Assembly (NCBI GenBank): GCA_945907755.1
Contig: CAMDTN010000025.1
Coordinates: 1 to 37,509, forward strand
Reading direction: 5' to 3'
Origin: Singulisphaera sp. GP187
GTDB taxonomy: Bacteria > Planctomycetota > GCA-002687715
DNA: 37,509 nucleotides
The translations under genes were made by a program, and so were the position numbers. The notes under the pieces are model-generated. The model had not been told where the DNA came from. It searched no databases and was given only the letters and a program-made list of their open reading frames with translations. Shown here piece by piece: positions 23,557 through 33,813 of this stretch; the first letter of the stretch is position 1, and each line of letters begins with the position of its first letter.

Positions 23557-24249
23557 TCAAGGCTTGCGTGCAGGAACTGCGCTAGCAGAGGGGCAGAGTG
23601 AGGCCAGAGTGCATTCATTGCAACGCGGCCGATTGGCGATGCACACGGCGCGGCCATGCAGAATGATGCGGTGACTGAAACCGATCCAACGCTTCTGCGG
23701 CAGCAGCTGCATCAGCACTTGCTCGATGCGCACAGGGTTGTCGTCTTGCACCAGCCCCAGCAGTCCAGTCAAACGCTGCACATGAGTGTCGACCACCACG
23801 CCCAAGCTGATGCCCCACACGGTGCCCAGAACCACATTGGCGGTTTTCCGCGCAACGCCCGGCAGTTGCAGCAGTGCGTCCATGTCCTGCGGTACTTCGC
23901 CTGCGTGTTTTGCGACGAGCAGCCGCGCGGTCGCGTGGATGTTCTTGGCTTTGGCTCTGAAGAAGCCGGTGGAGTGCACCAGCACTTCGAGTTCGTCGAT
24001 GCCGAGGGCTGCCATTGCAGCGGCATCTGGCGCACGCTGGAACAACGCGCGGGTGACGATGTTCACGCGGGCGTCGGTGCACTGCGCCGACAAGATGGTG
24101 GCCACCAATAATTGGAACGGCGTTTGGTGATCCAGCGCGCATTCCGCATCGGGGTACGCGCGCTCCAGAAGCGCATCGATGGCCACAGCCCGTGGGCCGT
24201 CAGCGGAGGAGGCGCGCTTAGGACGCTGCTTGGGTGTCGGCTTCGCCAT
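23557..24249 (-). CDS. nth: Endonuclease III
   Basis: Base-excision-repair DNA glycosylase/AP lyase acting on oxidised pyrimidines. The 230 residues have the helix-hairpin-helix LPGVARKTANVVLG with catalytic K135 and the catalytic aspartate in VVDTHVQRL (D154). The C-terminal [4Fe-4S] cluster has the exact C-x6-C-x2-C-x5-C spacing (C203, C210, C213, C219). LLVATILSAQCTDARVN is the usual conserved first block. ATG 24249 was chosen because it opens the domain after a short basic tail; upstream in-frame codons run far into the preceding gene. It overlaps the DUF2203-like gene by 32 bp and is probably co-transcribed with it. Confidence 0.95.
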   Translation of the reverse strand: MAKPTPKQRPKRASSADGPRAVAIDALLERAYPDAECALDHQTPFQLLVATILSAQCTDARVNIVTRALFQRAPDAAAMAALGIDELEVLVHSTGFFRAKAKNIHATARLLVAKHAGEVPQDMDALLQLPGVARKTANVVLGTVWGISLGVVVDTHVQRLTGLLGLVQDDNPVRIEQVLMQLLPQKRWIGFSHRIILHGRAVCIANRPRCNECTLASLCPSASAVPARKP

Positions 24250-24622
24250 GGTCGAGAGGCTTGCGGCCGCTGAAGCCTTCATGGACACCGTGCCACCAAG
24301 CGAGGTCGGGCTCGTCATGGCGCCAACAGAGATAAGCAATGTCGTTGCCGCGCCATGTGAAAAAATCGATCAGCCCAATGCTCGGGTCTTTGAGGATCGC
24401 GCCGTGACTGTTCATTGCCGTGAGGGTGCGGCGGAAATCATCTTCGAGGGTGGCGCGTTCGAGTTCGATGTCCGGTGAGTATTCGGAGGCACCTTCCGCA
24501 GGCAGCATTTGCAAGCGTTGTGTGGTTGCCATGATTTGCGCCACTAGCGGGCGCACTAATTGCAAACGCTTGCGTGCCTCGCTGAGGTCAAGAACATCGG
24601 TGGTTGTGTTCAGCCGTTCCAT
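24218..24622 (-). CDS. DUF2203-like protein
   Basis: 134-residue cytoplasmic protein. An N-terminal helical region ([25 protein letters not shown], then [21 protein letters not shown]) precedes a short strand-rich C-terminus. The C-terminus has the DUF2203-like pattern [47 protein letters not shown]. This pattern (glycine, 'D/L-DF', then a Trp-rich segment ending in a G-R-x-P-L) is how I recognise the family; its function is not known to me. ATG 24622 lies inside the end of folE (13-bp overlap), and the C-terminus overlaps nth. Confidence 0.8.
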   Translation of the reverse strand: MERLNTTTDVLDLSEARKRLQLVRPLVAQIMATTQRLQMLPAEGASEYSPDIELERATLEDDFRRTLTAMNSHGAILKDPSIGLIDFFTWRGNDIAYLCWRHDEPDLAWWHGVHEGFSGRKPLDHGEADTQAAS

Positions 24623-25197
24623 GGGGTGTCCCCACGGCCGTGCACGAGACTGAGGAACTCGGAGCGAGTTTTGCAGTCGTCGCGGAAGGCCCCCAGCATG
24701 GCGCTGGTGACTGCGGTGGAGTTCTGCTTCTCCACACCGCGCATCATCATGCACAGATGCCGCGCTTCGATGACCACGCCCACGCCCCGCGGTTGCAGCG
24801 CGGTTTGCACGGCTTCGGCGATTTGTGCCGTCAAGCGTTCTTGCACTTGGAGGCGGCGCGCAAAGGCGTCCACCAAGCGTGGCAGCTTCGACAACCCAAT
24901 GATCTTGCCGTTGGGGATGTAGGCCACATGAGCGCGCCCGAAAAATGGAAGCATGTGGTGTTCGCACATGCTGTACAGCTCGATGTCGCGCACGACAACC
25001 ATCTCTTCGCACGGCTCTTCGAAGATGGCATCGTTGATCAGCTCCGGGATGTTGATGGCTGAGCCACCAGTGAGGTGGTTCAGCGCTTTGGCGACGCGTT
25101 CAGGCGTCTTCAGCAGCCCTTCACGGGTGGTGTCTTCGCCCAGTAGCTCCAACTGTTCGCGCACCAATTTGGAGAGTTGTTCTTCGCGGTGTGTCAT
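24610..25197 (-). CDS. folE: GTP cyclohydrolase I
   Basis: Converts GTP to 7,8-dihydroneopterin triphosphate, the first step of folate, pterin and queuosine precursor synthesis. The 195 residues match type I Fol[16 protein letters not shown] (25-39), [20 protein letters not shown] with zinc ligand C78 and H80/H81, [23 protein letters not shown] (101-123), and [12 protein letters not shown] with C149. It starts by ATGA overlap with the QueD/PTPS gene, implying one operon in which FolE product is passed to that enzyme. Confidence 0.96.
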   Translation of the reverse strand: MTHREEQLSKLVREQLELLGEDTTREGLLKTPERVAKALNHLTGGSAINIPELINDAIFEEPCEEMVVVRDIELYSMCEHHMLPFFGRAHVAYIPNGKIIGLSKLPRLVDAFARRLQVQERLTAQIAEAVQTALQPRGVGVVIEARHLCMMMRGVEKQNSTAVTSAMLGAFRDDCKTRSEFLSLVHGRGDTPWNG

Positions 25198-25610
25198 GCG
25201 GCGTTAGGTCCAGTGTATTCCACGATGTTGTTCTCGCTCTCATGGACGCGCACGAGGTGCAACGCTCCCTCGGGCAGGTGCGGCGCTACGGCCTCCCAGA
25301 TGGCGATGGCCACATTCTCGGTGGTGCTGATGCGCCCACGCAAAAGGCCCTCGGGTGCATCCAGCGAAGAATAGTCGGCGCGGGCGACGACCTCGCGGTC
25401 CAGCACATCTTTCAGGTGGCGCAGGTTCATGACCATGCCTGTGGCCGGGTCGGGCTGTCCCTTCACCAACACTTCCACTTCGTAGTTATGCCCATGGCCG
25501 TGCACATGGTTGCACTCGCCGAACAGCCTGCGATTTTCGTCGGCACCCAATGCTGGGTTGTTCAGCCGATGGCTGGCAGAGAAGCGAATGCGTTTGCTGA
25601 CATACAGCAT
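25194..25610 (-). CDS. 6-carboxytetrahydropterin synthase / 6-pyruvoyl-tetrahydropterin synthase family (QueD-like)
   Basis: Zinc enzyme acting on 7,8-dihydroneopterin triphosphate. The 138 residues show the zinc histidines in FSASHRL and [13 protein letters not shown], the nearby cysteine (GECNH), a [10 protein letters not shown] segment and ESENNIVEY near the C-terminus with a catalytic glutamate. In bacteria this family usually makes 6-carboxytetrahydropterin for queuosine (QueD), but some members make pyruvoyl-tetrahydropterin, and the motifs do not decide. No other queuosine gene is in the window. It is translationally coupled to folE. Confidence 0.9.
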   Translation of the reverse strand: MLYVSKRIRFSASHRLNNPALGADENRRLFGECNHVHGHGHNYEVEVLVKGQPDPATGMVMNLRHLKDVLDREVVARADYSSLDAPEGLLRGRISTTENVAIAIWEAVAPHLPEGALHLVRVHESENNIVEYTGPNAA

Positions 25611-25656
25611 GGAAGGAGCGACTCTATCAAGAGCCGCTCCACGCGCTGCCGCTGGC

Positions 25657-27372
25657 TCAGGCAGCCCGCTGCGCCGCGCTATTGCGGTGTCGTAGCACCA
25701 CGGCGGCCAACAGACCTAACTGCACCACAGTGAAGATCCACAACCACATGGGAATACTCTTGCTGCCATTGGCGCTGGCGTAGGAGTGCTGCCCGGACTG
25801 GAAGAAGTTGGTGCCGTAGTAACACCACAGCAGGGACCATCCGCCAACCATGCTGCCTACCGCGGTGCCGAAGTCCTTCAGCCATCCGGCCCAACGACCG
25901 TGGACAACCACCATGAACACCAACCACATCACCAAGGCGCCAACTTCTTTCGGGTCCCAGCCCCAAAAGCGTCCCCATGATGCATCGGCCCACACGCCGC
26001 CGAGCACGATGCCTGCGAAGAGCAACACTTGGCCCACGGGAATGGGGAGCCATGCCATGCGCGCGAGGTTTTTCTGCTCGTCACTGTCTGCGCCGAGGAA
26101 CAAGTAGCGCACCAGCCACGACTGACCGAGCACGAAGGCCAAGCCCAGCAGTGCATAGCTGGTCATCATCGTGGGGACATGGATGTAGATGAGATCGTTG
26201 TTGATGAGGACCGGACGCAGCGTGCTGATGGCGGGCTGCATGAAGTCGGAATTGTGCGTGGCCACGAACAAACCTGCGAATGCCACCAGCGACCCAGTGC
26301 ACAGGAACCAGCCGCGACGCGCCCAGAGTTCCAGCAGCAAGCCCAGCACACCTGCGGCCGCCGCGGCGAAGAGCATGGATTCGTAGAAAGTGCCGATAAG
26401 CGCGCGGCCTGAAAGCCAAGTGCGCTCGTGAAGTCCGAAACCCATCAGCCATGCGCCGTACAGCGCTGGTGCGGCGGCGAGCAACAGCAGCCAGCGCGCG
26501 CGACGGAACACCAATGGGAACAACGACAGCATGAATGACAGAAAGAACCACCACACGGCTTGATCGAAGGGCCGCGCTTTGTTCAGGCGAATTTCGCGGT
26601 CGATGGCGTCCATGCCGCTGAAACCCATGGGGCCTTGGGGATATCCAAGTGCTGCCGATGCGGCCAATAACTGGGCGGAGGCAGTTTCGAAATCTGCTGC
26701 ATTGCGTGCGATGAATGCGGCCTTGGCTGCGATCCACGCTTTGCCAAAGGCATCCGCTTTGGTGGCATCCACGCCAGCCATGAGCATCTGAGCGGGGGAC
26801 AACCAACGATATTTTTCGCCTGCCTTCGGGGCTTCCTTCGGCGGCACGCAAGGCAGCCAGCCACCGAGATCACCACTCTGCTCCCAACCAGATTCCACCC
26901 CTGCGATGGAGCCGAACATGCTGACGCGCGAATCCAAGCGCAGGGCTTCGGTCTGCAGCGCCGTGTGGTCTTTGTCGGCGATTTTTTGTGCGGCTTCCAC
27001 CAGCGCCGTGAGCGCCTTGTTGGCCATCAGCTCGTCGTAGGAGCGGAATGATTCTGTGCGCGAGCGAATGTCGTCGAAGCCCATTTCGTGCGACAGCGCC
27101 GCATCGGTGAGGTGAATGACGCGCTCTGTGCGTGCAGCAGCGGCTTCGAAGCGCCAATGCAGGAAGAGGACCAAGGGCTCGGTGTCGCGAAAGCGCCGCG
27201 AGCCGGTGATGCGCTCGACCCATTCTTGCGCCAACGAATCCAGCGGCTTGTAGCGTTCGCCTTCCAGCACGGGGAGTCGGCGGATGGCCGTGCCGTCGAT
27301 ACCGCCTTTGACAAAGGCATCTTGCGCACAGGCAACACTCAGCAGCAACAAGCAAAGCGAGAGGATTCTCAT
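25657..27372 (-). CDS. ccsA: Cytochrome c biogenesis protein CcsA/ResC with extended N-terminal domain
   Basis: Membrane component of System II cytochrome c maturation, which carries heme across the membrane and attaches it to apocytochromes. The 571 residues begin with a signal or lipoprotein-like segment (MRILSLCLLLLSVAC). An extracytoplasmic region of about 255 residues follows, then about eight membrane helices (272-565). The WWD heme-binding motif is WGRFWGWDPKE (466-476). Candidate heme-ligand histidines include H315, H398, H491 and H529. The large N-terminal domain is much longer than in plain CcsA, although I have seen such forms with ResB partners. ATG 27372 overlaps the resB stop as ATGA and has AAAGGAGG. 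Confidence 0.93.
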   Translation of the reverse strand: MRILSLCLLLLSVACAQDAFVKGGIDGTAIRRLPVLEGERYKPLDSLAQEWVERITGSRRFRDTEPLVLFLHWRFEAAAARTERVIHLTDAALSHEMGFDDIRSRTESFRSYDELMANKALTALVEAAQKIADKDHTALQTEALRLDSRVSMFGSIAGVESGWEQSGDLGGWLPCVPPKEAPKAGEKYRWLSPAQMLMAGVDATKADAFGKAWIAAKAAFIARNAADFETASAQLLAASAALGYPQGPMGFSGMDAIDREIRLNKARPFDQAVWWFFLSFMLSLFPLVFRRARWLLLLAAAPALYGAWLMGFGLHERTWLSGRALIGTFYESMLFAAAAAGVLGLLLELWARRGWFLCTGSLVAFAGLFVATHNSDFMQPAISTLRPVLINNDLIYIHVPTMMTSYALLGLAFVLGQSWLVRYLFLGADSDEQKNLARMAWLPIPVGQVLLFAGIVLGGVWADASWGRFWGWDPKEVGALVMWLVFMVVVHGRWAGWLKDFGTAVGSMVGGWSLLWCYYGTNFFQSGQHSYASANGSKSIPMWLWIFTVVQLGLLAAVVLRHRNSAAQRAA

Positions 27373-29837
27373 GTGGCCTCCTTTGTGGCGCGTTCCATGC
27401 GCCGTGTGAACACCGATTGCATCAACCAAGTTTCCAGCAGCAGCCCTGCCACCACCAACAACGCACCCAAGCCTTTGCTGAGGCCGCTGTCCATCCACAC
27501 GATGACGAGTACTCCGGGCACGGTGGCCAACGACAACCACAGAATGGTTGTCACTGCGCCAACGAAGCGCGCGAGCGGCGTGGAATGTGCCAACTTGCGC
27601 CCCAACGCGCGCAAGAACGGCTTCTGAAAAAAGACCAGCACCATGCCCAAGGTGAGCAAACAGCAGGCAGGGTAGATGACACTCAGGCCTGGGTCGCGAT
27701 TCACTTGCAGGATGGTGCTCTCGCCGCCTTCCGTGCTGTAGCGCGCTTGGAACAAGCGCCAGCCGGCCAGACGCAGCGGGTGGTTCATGTCGATCTTGAT
27801 GTCAGCACCATCTTTGAAGCGCTCATTGTCGCGCAGTTTCAAATAGGACTCGAAGGTGCTCTCTTGCGAGCTACCGGGATAAAAATCTCGGCGGAAGTCG
27901 TGCAGCGTCAGTTGGAAGGGCAGCGGCAACTGCGTGCGTTGCCAGCGCAAGCGATAATTCTCGCCGCCGCGCTCCAGCGGGATGCTGCCGCCCAGCGGCA
28001 ACCAGTGTTTTTCACTCTTGCCATCGCTGCTGATGACCAACTGGGCCACCGACTGCATGGGATTGAAGCCCTTGAAGGCCCAGTTCTCGGTCTCGCGCAG
28101 TTTGGTGAACAGTTGTTGCGGCGTCACTGCCAACGGAATGCCGAGAGGCAGCGCTTCGCCAGTTACCAACACGCCGTGTTGGAGCCCGCTGCTGCGCGAG
28201 TTGAAGGCCCAGAATGTGGGCACGCCTTCGCCGCCAACAAACCACAGAGTGCCTGCGGGCACGGGGAACCAACGCCAGCGCACGCTGTATTCCGCGTAGG
28301 CGTTGCGTTCGGGGTCTGGTGCGAGGATTTCTGGATACCAAGCAAAAGCCCAACGCGCATCGCTGCCCTTGGGCCCTTCGAGGCTGAATGCCAAAGCGGG
28401 ATTGCGGGGGTCTTCGGGGCTCGCGTCGGTGGGCTTGCGCGTGCCTTGCGATTCTTGCAACTGCCAATTGGCATACAGCGCTTTGCCCTTCAGACGCAGG
28501 CCTGTGCCCGGGATCTCGCTATCAATAAGCAGCGGGCGGCTGCCTGCTCCCGCGTCGAAATCGCCAGAGTTGACGGCCACCGAATGCACCACGGCGCCCG
28601 ATGCATCCAGCACTTCCAGCGTGCCTTGGCCAGGCGCGGCCGCGCGCAACAAATCCGCTGCGCCCAAATCGGGCACACGGCGCACTCCCATCATCAGCAA
28701 GGAGGGATCGCCGCGCTCCTCGCCACCTTCACTCAGCAGGAATGCGCCTTCTCGGCCGCCAGGCATCAAGATGAACCCGCGCACACCAAGGCGCGGTTCG
28801 GTGCCGCTGTCAGTTGCGACTTCCGAGCGCTCGGCGTCTGCAAACCATGTCTCAACGCGAATGTCGAAGGCCTTTTCGCCGCCAACCGAAAGCGCAATGG
28901 CTTCGTTCGGGGTTTGGTTCTTGGGGTTGGTGTCGAAGGTGCAGATGGTGTCGTCCACTTTGCGCCAAGTATTGCGCCCGTTGATGCTGCGCGCTTCTTC
29001 AAGAATGAAGCGCGTCTGGTCTTCCATCTGGAACCAAGCAGCAGATTCGCCTTCCGCCAGCATCAGCTCACCTTCGCGCTTGCCCCAGAAACTCATCAGC
29101 GAGCCCACGATGATGAGCACCAGTGCGATGTGCACGACGATCCAACCCGTTTGGTCAACGCGCCATGGGTACTTGCGCAGTGTGGCCGCCACCAACGACA
29201 TCAAGAACGCGAAGAAGAGGAACCCGATCCAGCCACTGGTGTAGATGGTGGCCATCGCGGCTTTGTGGCCGTAGGCGGTTTCTACCCAACTGCCCCAAAA
29301 AATCGCTGCGGTGAGCAGTGCCAGCCAACTGATGCCCAACCAAATGTTGCCGATGGCGAAGCAGGCGCGCGCGAGAGCATGAGTGAAGCGGCCCGCTGTC
29401 CACGCTTGAGCGCTGCGTGCGGGCAGCGTTGCGCCGATGGCACCGGCCGTGCCGAGAGCAGCCACCAACAAGCGCGCTATCAGAGGTTGGTTTTCCACCA
29501 TGCCTGCGGCGGCGATGATCGGCGCGGCGCACACGCCCGTTTGTCCAGCCAATGCCCACCATGGCGTGTCGTCGCGGCGTTCGGCGAGGATGCCGCCCAA
29601 GGTGCCGAACACCAAACCACTGAGCACGCTTAATCCCAAGAAGGCGAGGCGCTCTGAGCCAACCCATGTGCTATCGGTGCCGTGGGCCAGCAACCACGGA
29701 ATGAGCACCAAGAGCAGCAGTTCCACCGCCGCGATGCTCATGAGCACGGCGAAAAGATGGGGCATCTCGCCGCGAGGCGAAATGCGCAAGCCTCCAGCGC
29801 GCACTACGCTCGGTTGCTTCGTCAGGGCCACGTTCAC
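27369..29837 (-). CDS. resB: ResB/Ccs1-like cytochrome c biogenesis protein
   Basis: Partner of CcsA in System II heme delivery. The product of about 822 residues has an N-terminal block of membrane helices (about 30-140, then 160-250), ending in a pair after RVDQTGWIVVHIALVLIIVGSLMSFWG. A long extracytoplasmic region of about 450 residues follows. A ResB-like C-terminal part has FPGSSQESTFES-like segments, NHPLRLAGWRLFQARYS and VNRDPGLSVIYPACCLLTLGMVLVFF, followed by a further helix pair. The DPGLxxxYxG-type segment is the clearest ResB signature. GTG 29837 has GGAG 6 nt upstream; GTG 29849 is an alternative without one. Forms an operon with ccsA; apart from the ccsA/resB pair no cytochrome is encoded nearby. 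Confidence 0.85.
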   Translation of the reverse strand: MNVALTKQPSVVRAGGLRISPRGEMPHLFAVLMSIAAVELLLLVLIPWLLAHGTDSTWVGSERLAFLGLSVLSGLVFGTLGGILAERRDDTPWWALAGQTGVCAAPIIAAAGMVENQPLIARLLVAALGTAGAIGATLPARSAQAWTAGRFTHALARACFAIGNIWLGISWLALLTAAIFWGSWVETAYGHKAAMATIYTSGWIGFLFFAFLMSLVAATLRKYPWRVDQTGWIVVHIALVLIIVGSLMSFWGKREGELMLAEGESAAWFQMEDQTRFILEEARSINGRNTWRKVDDTICTFDTNPKNQTPNEAIALSVGGEKAFDIRVETWFADAERSEVATDSGTEPRLGVRGFILMPGGREGAFLLSEGGEERGDPSLLMMGVRRVPDLGAADLLRAAAPGQGTLEVLDASGAVVHSVAVNSGDFDAGAGSRPLLIDSEIPGTGLRLKGKALYANWQLQESQGTRKPTDASPEDPRNPALAFSLEGPKGSDARWAFAWYPEILAPDPERNAYAEYSVRWRWFPVPAGTLWFVGGEGVPTFWAFNSRSSGLQHGVLVTGEALPLGIPLAVTPQQLFTKLRETENWAFKGFNPMQSVAQLVISSDGKSEKHWLPLGGSIPLERGGENYRLRWQRTQLPLPFQLTLHDFRRDFYPGSSQESTFESYLKLRDNERFKDGADIKIDMNHPLRLAGWRLFQARYSTEGGESTILQVNRDPGLSVIYPACCLLTLGMVLVFFQKPFLRALGRKLAHSTPLARFVGAVTTILWLSLATVPGVLVIVWMDSGLSKGLGALLVVAGLLLETWLMQSVFTRRMERATKEAT
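27377..27384 (-). promoter_or_regulatory. Strong ribosome binding site fixing the ccsA start
   Basis: AAAGGAGG on the minus strand, 4 nt before ATG 27372 and inside the end of resB. It decides the start against the much longer upstream in-frame ORF. Confidence 0.8.
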
Positions 29838-29843
29838 GGCAGT

Positions 29844-29847
29844 CTCC
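29844..29847 (-). promoter_or_regulatory. Shine-Dalgarno sequence choosing between two resB GTG starts
   Basis: GGAG on the minus strand lies 6 nt before GTG 29837. The alternative GTG 29849 includes this sequence within its own coding region and has no clear site of its own. Confidence 0.5.
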
Positions 29848-29905
29848 ACAGAAAGGTCAAACCTTCCGGAATCCTGTATAGCGCCGGGCAGGGCCCGGCT
29901 CCACT

Positions 29906-32192
<2,287 letters not shown>

Positions 32193-32196
<4 letters not shown>

Positions 32197-32519
32197 CGCA
32201 GAATCGCCACCAACGCGCCTTGCAATACTAAGGCCACCACACCTAACAGCATCAGTCGGAGATTGCGAATCTTGTGGCGGAAAAGCAGTGCAGCCATGAG
32301 AAAACCCACAGCGCCTCCGGCGAGGGCTGCGCACGCGAGCACTTTTTCTGGCACTCTCGAGCGCCCTGCACGAGCACGCAACTTGTCGAACCACATCAGG
32401 AAGTAGGTGAGAATGCTGGGCCCAGCCAAGGCTGCGATGGCGGGTTCTGGCGCCAAGCGGAATTGAATCGCCGCCAAAGCGACAGCGAGATTCAGCAAGA
32501 CAACGCTAGCGCAGGCCAA
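32193..32519 (-). CDS. DUF1294 family membrane protein
   Basis: 108-residue protein with three or four membrane helices. The family core is clear: FLMWFDKLRARAGRSRVPEKVLACAALAGGAVGFLMAALLFRHKIR, with the DK-x-RA, RVPE and FRHK landmarks of DUF1294. The start is uncertain. The ORF opens with TTG 32519, 14 bp inside the response-regulator gene; TTG 32498 is another option, and the first ATG (M42) would remove the first helix. Function unknown. Confidence 0.8.
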
Positions 32520-33813
32520 GGCGTTTCATCTTTCGCTGCAATGTGCGCCGGTCGATGCCCAGCATGTCGCTGACGCGACTGACATTGCCACCTTCGCGTT
32601 CCAACATGGCCACAATGTGGCGGCGCTCCGTTGCGCCGAGGGTTTCGCCGTGAGGCACCGTTTCGGTGGAAATCCAACGCTGCGGTTGCAGGCCGAGGGT
32701 TGCGCGCAGCGCCGTTGCGTCCAGCGCGCCTTCTTTCGCCAGCAGCACGGAACGCTCCAGGGCGTGCAGCAATTCGCGCACATTACCGGGCCATGCAGCC
32801 GCGCCGAGCAGTGCCAGTGCATCGTCGGTCAAACTGACGCCGCGTTGCTTCGCTTCAGGGCAACGCGCCAACCAGTCGGAAGCAATGGCGGCGATGTCGC
32901 CACGGCGTTCGCGCAGCGGTGGCAGCACGATGCGCACGACATCCAAGCGCCAGAGCAGTTCTTTGCGGAACCTGCCGGCGGCGCATTCAGCGACAAGGTC
33001 GCGGTCGCTGGCAGCGACGAAGCGGATTTTCACGTGGTGCTCGCTGGTGCCGCCGAGCGGGCGGAACGAGCCGCACTCCACCACGCGCAACAAGCTGGCT
33101 TGCAAGTTGGCGCCGAGCAGCGCGACTTGGTCGATGAACAGGCAGCCGCCGTTGGCGTGGTCTAACAAACCAGCGGTGGCCGCAGCGCCGGGTGCGGCGC
33201 TGCCGAAGAGTTCGGCTTCTAGCAAGTCCGGGCGCGGGCCCGAGCAATCGAGCGTCACAAAAGGTTGGTCTTTGCGCGACGAACTGGTGTGCAGCACTTC
33301 GGCTACGAGGCTCTTGCCGCTGCCGCTTTCACCGAGGATCAGCACGGGGCTCCATGAATCTGCGCTGCGCGCGATGGTGGTGCGCACTTCTTCCATCGAG
33401 GGGGAATTGCCAAGCAGGCGCGTCAGCGCCGCGGCATCGGCTTTGCGCGATCGTGCCGCCAAGCGCAATGCCGTGGCGACATCTTCAGCGTCGCAGGGTT
33501 TTTGCAAATAATCGAAAGCACCGGCGCGGATGGCCTCGATGGCCGAAGGAACACTGCCGTGCCCCGTGAGGATCACCACCGGCAGCGTTGCGTCACGCGC
33601 GCGCATCGTGCGCATCAATTCCAAGCCGTCCATGCCGGGCATGCGCAAATCCAACAACGCCACTTGGGGCGCACCCGCCTGGAACAAGTCCAGGGCTTCA
33701 GCCGCACCACCGGCAGCACGCACGTTGCAACCGCGGCGCGTGAGTGCCCGCGTCAGCGTGCGACGAAAGACTTCGTCGTCGTCAGCGAATAAGACATCCA
33801 GCGTCTGGCTCAT
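32506..33813 (-). CDS. NtrC-type response regulator with degenerate AAA+ domain
   Basis: Receiver (about 1-118), AAA+ (about 132-370) and Fis-type helix-turn-helix (about 395-435), 435 residues. The receiver is intact: acidic pair DDD (11-13), phospho-acceptor D55 in LLDLRMPGMDG, and K105. Walker A is GESGSGKS (161-168). The sigma-54 contact loop normally reading GAFTGA is GAAATA (209-214), and the Walker B glutamate is replaced: LFIDQV, Q229 instead of Glu. RFRKELLWRL and the AWPGNVREL block are conserved. It probably binds DNA and responds to phosphorylation but may not open sigma-54 complexes; this is inference from residues. Starts one base inside the kinase gene end (TGATG). Confidence 0.9.
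   Translation of the reverse strand: MSQTLDVLFADDDEVFRRTLTRALTRRGCNVRAAGGAAEALDLFQAGAPQVALLDLRMPGMDGLELMRTMRARDATLPVVILTGHGSVPSAIEAIRAGAFDYLQKPCDAEDVATALRLAARSRKADAAALTRLLGNSPSMEEVRTTIARSADSWSPVLILGESGSGKSLVAEVLHTSSSRKDQPFVTLDCSGPRPDLLEAELFGSAAPGAAATAGLLDHANGGCLFIDQVALLGANLQASLLRVVECGSFRPLGGTSEHHVKIRFVAASDRDLVAECAAGRFRKELLWRLDVVRIVLPPLRERRGDIAAIASDWLARCPEAKQRGVSLTDDALALLGAAAWPGNVRELLHALERSVLLAKEGALDATALRATLGLQPQRWISTETVPHGETLGATERRHIVAMLEREGGNVSRVSDMLGIDRRTLQRKMKRLGLR

Noticed and set aside
27417-29633. 738-residue plus-strand ORF opposite resB
   Set aside because: It is an antisense shadow of resB, with His/Gln/Ala-rich composition and no domain. resB has clear family motifs and an operon partner.
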